Shown here: in pieces, positions 14,201-16,480 of the stretch
Position numbering within the stretch: position 1 is the stretch's first letter
Layout of the letters: the number at the start of each line of letters is the position of its first letter
DNA from: Betaproteobacteria bacterium
GTDB taxonomy: Bacteria; Pseudomonadota; Gammaproteobacteria; Burkholderiales; SG8-41
Assembly: GCA_029883965.1 (NCBI GenBank)
Contig: JAOUIN010000026.1
Coordinates: forward strand, 1 to 16,480
Direction: 5' to 3'
Length of the DNA stretch: 16,480 nt
The notes under the pieces: model-generated
Seen by the model: only the letters and a program-made list of their open reading frames with translations
Database searches by the model: none
Told to the model about the DNA's origin: nothing
Program-made: the position numbers and the translations under genes

Positions 14201-14776
14201 ATGCCGCACTCAAATCCCGAACGCCTGCCCGCCATCCCGCCGGAACAATGGACCGACGAACAGAAAAAAGTGGCCGCCGCAATCGCCGCCGGTCCGCGCG
14301 GTGAAGTGCGCGGGCCTTTTCTGGCACTGCTGCGCAGCCCCGGCCTTGCCCATACCGTGCAGCAGGTCGGCGAGTACCTGCGCTTCAAAAGTCCGCTCGA
14401 CCGCCGCATCGCCGAAATGGCCACGCTGATCGCGGCGCGCCACTGGACGCAGCAGTACGAATGGCAATCGCACCACAAGCACGCGATGAAGGCAGGCTTG
14501 AGTCCGGCGATCGCCGAAGCCATCGCCGAAGGCCGCCGCCCCACCGGCATGGCTGCAGACGAAGAGGCGCTCTACGACATGCTCACCGAAACGCTGCACA
14601 ACCAGAGCGTGTGCGATGTCACTTACGAACGCGCAAAAACAATCTTCGGTGAGCAGGGCGTAATTGAGTTGATTGCAGTAGCGGGTTATTACGCGATGCT
14701 CGCCATGGTGCTCAATGTCGCGCGCAAAGCGCTGCCTTCGGGCCAGGAACCGATGCTGCCCTGGTTTCCGCATTGA
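14201..14776 (+). CDS. Carboxymuconolactone decarboxylase (CMD)-like protein
   Basis: A 191-residue, mostly helical protein of the CMD/AhpD-like superfamily. The core is 'PLDRRIAEMATLIAARHWTQQYEW' (65-88) followed by 'HHKHAMKAGLS' (91-101), the usual helix pair. Glu87 and His91 form the E-x-x-x-H pattern seen in gamma-CMD-type proteins. The AhpD-type CxxC redox motif is absent; the only cysteine is Cys138. It is therefore more like decarboxylase or hydrolase-like members than a peroxidase partner. At 191 residues it is longer than gamma-CMD itself (about 130), a size common for CMD-like proteins in catabolic clusters. The start at ATG 14201 is set by GGAG. Its TGA stop overlaps the TTG start of the MFS gene, so the two are translationally coupled. 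Function is inferred from context as a step in acid or lactone breakdown. Confidence 0.85.
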   Translation: MPHSNPERLPAIPPEQWTDEQKKVAAAIAAGPRGEVRGPFLALLRSPGLAHTVQQVGEYLRFKSPLDRRIAEMATLIAARHWTQQYEWQSHHKHAMKAGLSPAIAEAIAEGRRPTGMAADEEALYDMLTETLHNQSVCDVTYERAKTIFGEQGVIELIAVAGYYAMLAMVLNVARKALPSGQEPMLPWFPH

Positions 14777-15993
14777 GCAGTCCTACACTGACGCCGGCCG
14801 CTTCCGAACATCCGGTGTCCTCGCTGTTCCTGCTGCTGGCGCTGCTTGCGGGCCACACTTTCTCTTCGATGGCGGTACTGGTGCTGCCGGCAGTGGCGCC
14901 GGAAGTCGCGCGCGACTACGGTTTCGATCCGTCGCTGATCGGCTACCAGATCAGCCTGGTCAGCGTCGGCATGGTATTCACGTTGACGTTGCTCGGCAGT
15001 ACCAGCCGCCGCTACGGTGCGGCGCGTACCAACCAGCTGGGCCACGCGCTGGTCGCTGTAGGCATGCTGGTCCTGCTGCTGCCGTGGACCGTGTTCCTGA
15101 TCATCGGCTCGGTCGTGATCGGCCTGGGCTACGGAATGATCACGCCATCGGCTTCGCATCTTCTGATGCGGTTCACGCCGCCGGAGCGGCGCAGCACGAT
15201 GTTCTCGCTGCACCAGGTCGGCATCCCCGCCGGCGGCATGTGCGCAGCACTGATCTCGCCGGCGGTGGCGATCTACGCCGGATGGCGCTGGGCCGTCATC
15301 GTCAGTGTGTTGTTGCTCGTCGGCGTGGTGGTGCTGATGCAGCGTGAACGCCGCCGCTGGGATGACGACCGTGACGCCGCTGCGCCGGCGATCACCGCGA
15401 ACCCGCTGGCCGGCGCAATCGCGATCTGGGGCCAGCCTCAACTGCGGCTGATTGCCATTGCCGGCGGTTGCTTCTCATGGATTCAGTTCTGTGCCGCCAC
15501 CTTTGCCGTCGTCGCCTGCGTGATCACGCTAGACATGAGCCTGGTCGTCGCCGGCACCGTGCTCACCGTGGTGCAGCTTGCCAGCGCCGGCGGTCGTGTG
15601 CTGATGGGCTGGATCGTCGACCGCGTCGGTGACACCGCGCGCGCGCTGGCGTGGAATGCGGGCATCCTGATCGCATCCACGGTCGCTGCACTTGCTCTGG
15701 ATCCCGCGCTGCCGCTGATCTGGGTCTACGTCCTGTTTGCGGTAATGGGCGCGACATCGGGCTGCTGGCCCGGCGTGATCCTCGCCGAGGTCGGCCGGCT
15801 CGCGCCCCAGGGCCAGGTCAGCCTCGCCATCAGCGGTTCGCTGGTGATCACCAATGTCGGCAAGTTCGCCGGTCCGATCATTTTCGCGAACGTCTATGTG
15901 CTGACGCGCAGCTACGGCATCGCCTTTGCGTCGCTGATCGTACCGGCCGCCGTCGCGCTGTATTGCCTGCTCGCCGCGCGCAATCGCAACTAG
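14773..15993 (+). CDS. Major facilitator superfamily transporter
   Basis: A 406-residue MFS permease with about twelve membrane segments in two halves (16-44, 56-76, 88-105, 107-126, 144-168, 172-189; then 213-232, 235-252, 255-275, 295-309, 315-335 onward to 384-402). A polar central loop lies at about 190-205. A degenerate motif A (GSTSRRYGAAR, 75-85) and a clearer one in the second half (GWIVDRVGD, 279-287) are visible. Length and topology are typical of metabolite uptake or export carriers. The start is TTG overlapping the CMD stop (TTGA), which suggests coupling; a GTG at 14815 is the alternative but would cut into the first segment. The position after SDR 2 and the CMD-like gene suggests import of the pathway substrate or export of a product. 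A close substrate call is not possible. Confidence 0.92.
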   Translation: MSSPTLTPAASEHPVSSLFLLLALLAGHTFSSMAVLVLPAVAPEVARDYGFDPSLIGYQISLVSVGMVFTLTLLGSTSRRYGAARTNQLGHALVAVGMLVLLLPWTVFLIIGSVVIGLGYGMITPSASHLLMRFTPPERRSTMFSLHQVGIPAGGMCAALISPAVAIYAGWRWAVIVSVLLLVGVVVLMQRERRRWDDDRDAAAPAITANPLAGAIAIWGQPQLRLIAIAGGCFSWIQFCAATFAVVACVITLDMSLVVAGTVLTVVQLASAGGRVLMGWIVDRVGDTARALAWNAGILIASTVAALALDPALPLIWVYVLFAVMGATSGCWPGVILAEVGRLAPQGQVSLAISGSLVITNVGKFAGPIIFANVYVLTRSYGIAFASLIVPAAVALYCLLAARNRN

Positions 15994-16039
15994 TACATTC
16001 GCGCCAGCCCGACAAGCACTCCCTGCAGGAACGTCGCCC

Positions 16040-16480
16040 ATGAAAATTCTGTTGCTGCCGTTGCTGGTTTTCACTGCTGCGGCTGCCAACGCCGCGGCGC
16101 CGCAGGCACTCTATGCCGAGCGCTGCGCGCACTGCCACACGCCCGGCATCAGCAACGCACCCAGGCTGGGCGATCGTGCCGAATGGACCAAACGCCTGCG
16201 CCCGGGCATGAACCTGCTCTATCAGGCCGCGATCGAAGGAATACCCAACACCACGATGGCGCCCAAAGGCGGACATCGCGACATCAGCGATGCCGACGTC
16301 CGCGCAATCGTCGATTTCATGGTCGCCGCTGCCGCAGTGCCGACCGCCGCACTGGCCGACGCGCAACGTTATGACGCGCTGGGCATCACCGACCGCGAGT
16401 TCATCCATCTCGACGTCAACTTCGACGGCGTGCTGACACCGGACGAAGTCCGTCACGACCCGGCGCTGGCCCGGGGCCTG
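16040..16480 (+). CDS. c-type cytochrome with EF-hand loop (cut by right edge)
   Basis: The first 147 codons of a gene that runs off the right edge. It has a signal peptide (core about 3-16, cleavage near residue 19) and then a short class I cytochrome c domain: haem site Cys29-Ala-His-Cys32-His33, and a likely axial Met73 in 'NTTMAPKGG'. After a short linker (about 98-120) comes a canonical 12-residue EF-hand loop (125-136) with Asp125, Asn127, Asp129, Gly130, Leu132 and Glu136 in the right places. The haem domain resembles small periplasmic cytochrome c5-like electron carriers; the EF-hand would bind calcium. The start has CAGGA nine bases upstream. It lies 46 bases after the MFS gene on the same strand. 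Whether a second EF-hand or another domain follows cannot be seen here. Confidence 0.87.
   Translation, partial: MKILLLPLLVFTAAAANAAAPQALYAERCAHCHTPGISNAPRLGDRAEWTKRLRPGMNLLYQAAIEGIPNTTMAPKGGHRDISDADVRAIVDFMVAAAAVPTAALADAQRYDALGITDREFIHLDVNFDGVLTPDEVRHDPALARGL

Noticed and set aside
13396..14550. Minus-strand open frame of 384 codons over SDR 2 and the CMD-like gene
   Set aside because: Antisense shadow of two well-supported genes; no ribosome site and no recognisable domain.
14689..15441. Minus-strand frame of 250 codons over the MFS gene
   Set aside because: Arg/His/Gln-rich antisense shadow of a membrane protein gene.
1..16480. Insertion sequences, tRNA genes, CRISPR repeats or phage genes
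   Set aside because: No transposase or integrase motif, no tRNA-like cloverleaf and no regularly spaced direct repeats were seen on either strand by eye.

Overview
The window is GC-rich with dense, short-gapped gene packing. It carries two Bug/TctC-type periplasmic solute receptors, a UbiD-family decarboxylase, a class II aldolase/adducin protein, two alpha/beta hydrolases, a carboxymuconolactone-decarboxylase-like protein and two SDR proteins. That mix, above all the orphan Bug receptors, points to a betaproteobacterium, probably Burkholderiales or a related environmental lineage. This is inferred from gene content; no rRNA or marker gene is present. I found seventeen protein-coding genes, two of them cut by the window edges, and no tRNA, rRNA, CRISPR array or transposase. 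No stretch above 300 bases lacks a gene.

Left part (1-5137). A minus-strand pair holds an exported SAM methyltransferase followed by a UbiD-type decarboxylase that runs off the left edge. Divergent from it is a soluble molybdopterin/4Fe-4S oxidoreductase with no electron-transfer partner subunit nearby. It converges, with overlapping stop codons, on a minus-strand run of three genes: SRAP abasic-site protein, PaaI-type thioesterase and exported FKBP prolyl isomerase.

Middle part (5138-11476). An AT-rich divergent region precedes an alpha/beta hydrolase, which ends at a perfect 11-bp-arm palindrome of the dispersed REP-like/terminator type. Next come a minus-strand pair (Bug receptor, then class II aldolase), a divergent SDR, a minus-strand ABC exporter half-transporter and a divergent small membrane-anchored helical protein of unknown function.

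Right part (11477-16480). A second module repeats the theme: a Bug receptor followed by an alpha/beta hydrolase on the minus strand, and divergently an SDR, a CMD-like protein and an MFS transporter on the plus strand. At the right edge a c-type cytochrome with an EF-hand loop begins.

The most notable signal is that the divergent Bug/SDR arrangement occurs twice, about 5.3 kb apart. The two SDRs are paralogues (about 57% identical by hand count), and both lack the classical catalytic Tyr and Ser while keeping the cofactor motif, Asn and Lys. With the decarboxylase, aldolase, lactonase-like hydrolase, CMD-like protein and MFS transporter, this suggests uptake and breakdown of small organic, probably aromatic-derived, acids. 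No substrate can be assigned from sequence alone.
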